This document shows, piece by piece, positions 63,655 to 64,000 of a stretch of 64,000 nt of DNA. A model generated the notes under the pieces. That model saw only the letters and a list, made by a program, of their open reading frames with translations, did no database searches and had not been told where the DNA came from. The position numbers and the translations under genes were made by a program. Within the stretch, counting starts at the first letter, position 1. Each line of letters opens with the position of its first letter. This stretch comes from Pirellulales bacterium (GTDB lineage: Bacteria; Planctomycetota; Planctomycetia; Pirellulales; JANQPP01), in assembly GCA_028289405.1 (NCBI GenBank), contig JANQPP010000149.1:1-64000 (forward strand), written 5' to 3'.

Positions 63655-63730
63655 GTGATAGCTTCTCCTTGGTGGTGGCGCACGCTGAATGGAATTGAAG
63701 TGCACCGCGCGGACTTTGCGTTGGTGGCGA

Positions 63731-64000
63731 TCAAGCCGACTTCTGCCAGCCTTCCGCCGCTCCTTCCGCGTTGAGCAAACCGGCGACCAACGACGCATTC
63801 AAATGATGGCCGCTGCGAAAGGCCACTAAGTGGCCCAACACATCGCAACCGGACAAGGCTAGATCGCCGACCAGGTCGAGCGCCTTATGCCGTGCACACT
63901 CATTGGAAAATCGGAGCGGATTGTCGATCGGGCCATGGTCGTCAAATACCAATAGGTCTTGGTGCGTCACTTGGTTTCCCAGACCCTGGGAATTAAGCCA
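63731..64000 (-). CDS. lpxC: UDP-3-O-acyl-GlcNAc deacetylase (LpxC), C-terminal part; cut by the window end
   Basis: Ninety-nucleotide-codon-long 3' end (about 89 residues) of a gene that continues beyond 64000. The frame is open to the edge (reading LNSQGLGNQ, then VTHQDLLVFDD). The conserved parts RFSNECARHKALDLVGDLAL and FRSGHHLNASLV match the second half of LpxC, with the Asp and His of the zinc site (KALDLVGD, SGHHLN). LpxC is the committed step of lipid A synthesis. The Gfo/Idh gene follows by about 76 bases. Partial, so length and start cannot be judged. Confidence 0.85.
   Translation of the reverse strand, partial: WLNSQGLGNQVTHQDLLVFDDHGPIDNPLRFSNECARHKALDLVGDLALSGCDVLGHLVAFRSGHHLNASLVAGLLNAEGAAEGWQKSA

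Overview
The window looks like a chromosomal segment of a planctomycete, most likely of the Pirellulales. This is inferred from gene content, not from a marker tree. The signs are a secreted formylglycine-type sulfatase, a NagB/LmbE fusion, an MscK-like channel, several secreted proteins of the kind seen only in this phylum, a homodimeric glycyl-tRNA synthetase, and Gram-negative outer-membrane genes (kdsB, the end of lpxC, a TolC-like protein). No insertion sequence, prophage, CRISPR array, rRNA or convincing tRNA was seen.

Layout. Positions 1-642 hold no gene. 643-7132 carry envelope genes: a glycine-zipper lipoprotein, an ABC-2 permease, an M48 protease, a secreted protein and a TolC-like lipoprotein. 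7153-9972 is a sugar-catabolic pair (TIM-barrel isomerase, then NagB/LmbE). 10267-18077 has a PYROXD2/CrtI-like oxidoreductase, an uncharacterised protein, and kdsB with a secreted protein flanked by two SGNH hydrolases. 18575-27473 has the MscK-like channel, a flavin monooxygenase/hydrolase pair, a transglutaminase, a GT4 and comB. 27594-30212 has glyQS and a CBM9 protein.

30430-34141 is the most interesting part: a BON protein, an APH-kinase/P-loop fusion, and a Usp-CBS-Usp trio. Each of the two transcription units is preceded by a sequence matching the sigma-54 -24/-12 promoter with exact spacing. Each also has a similar GC-rich dyad at the same distance (about 103 bp) upstream of its -24 element. 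I read this as one sigma-54/activator-controlled stress or energy-limitation module. Its domain set recalls the mycobacterial dormancy (DosR) proteins.

34237-44489 carries rpsT, a TPR protein, sixA, a secreted protein built from an internal duplication, dusB, a compact menaquinone operon (ubiE-ubiX-mqnP-mqnE, futalosine route) and a cold-shock gene with a strong terminator. 44950-53807 has manC, a UDP-sugar pyrophosphorylase, a sigma factor with region 2 but no region 4, a seven-iron ferredoxin, an HNH nuclease, a secreted nuclease and a GT4. 53789-64000 has a sulfatase, an HpcH aldolase, a degenerate GT2-like protein, hisI, an HDOD protein with a ruined GGDEF domain, a site-2 protease, a cytoplasmic HtrA-like protease, a Gfo/Idh oxidoreductase and the 3' end of lpxC.

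The sugar-nucleotide and lipid-A genes (kdsB, manC, UDP-sugar pyrophosphorylase, lpxC, two GT4s) support a lipopolysaccharide-bearing outer membrane. The mqn/ubi operon supports menaquinone-based respiration. Start codons were chosen from Shine-Dalgarno matches and conserved N-termini and are often several codons inside the longest open frame. Residue positions are approximate.
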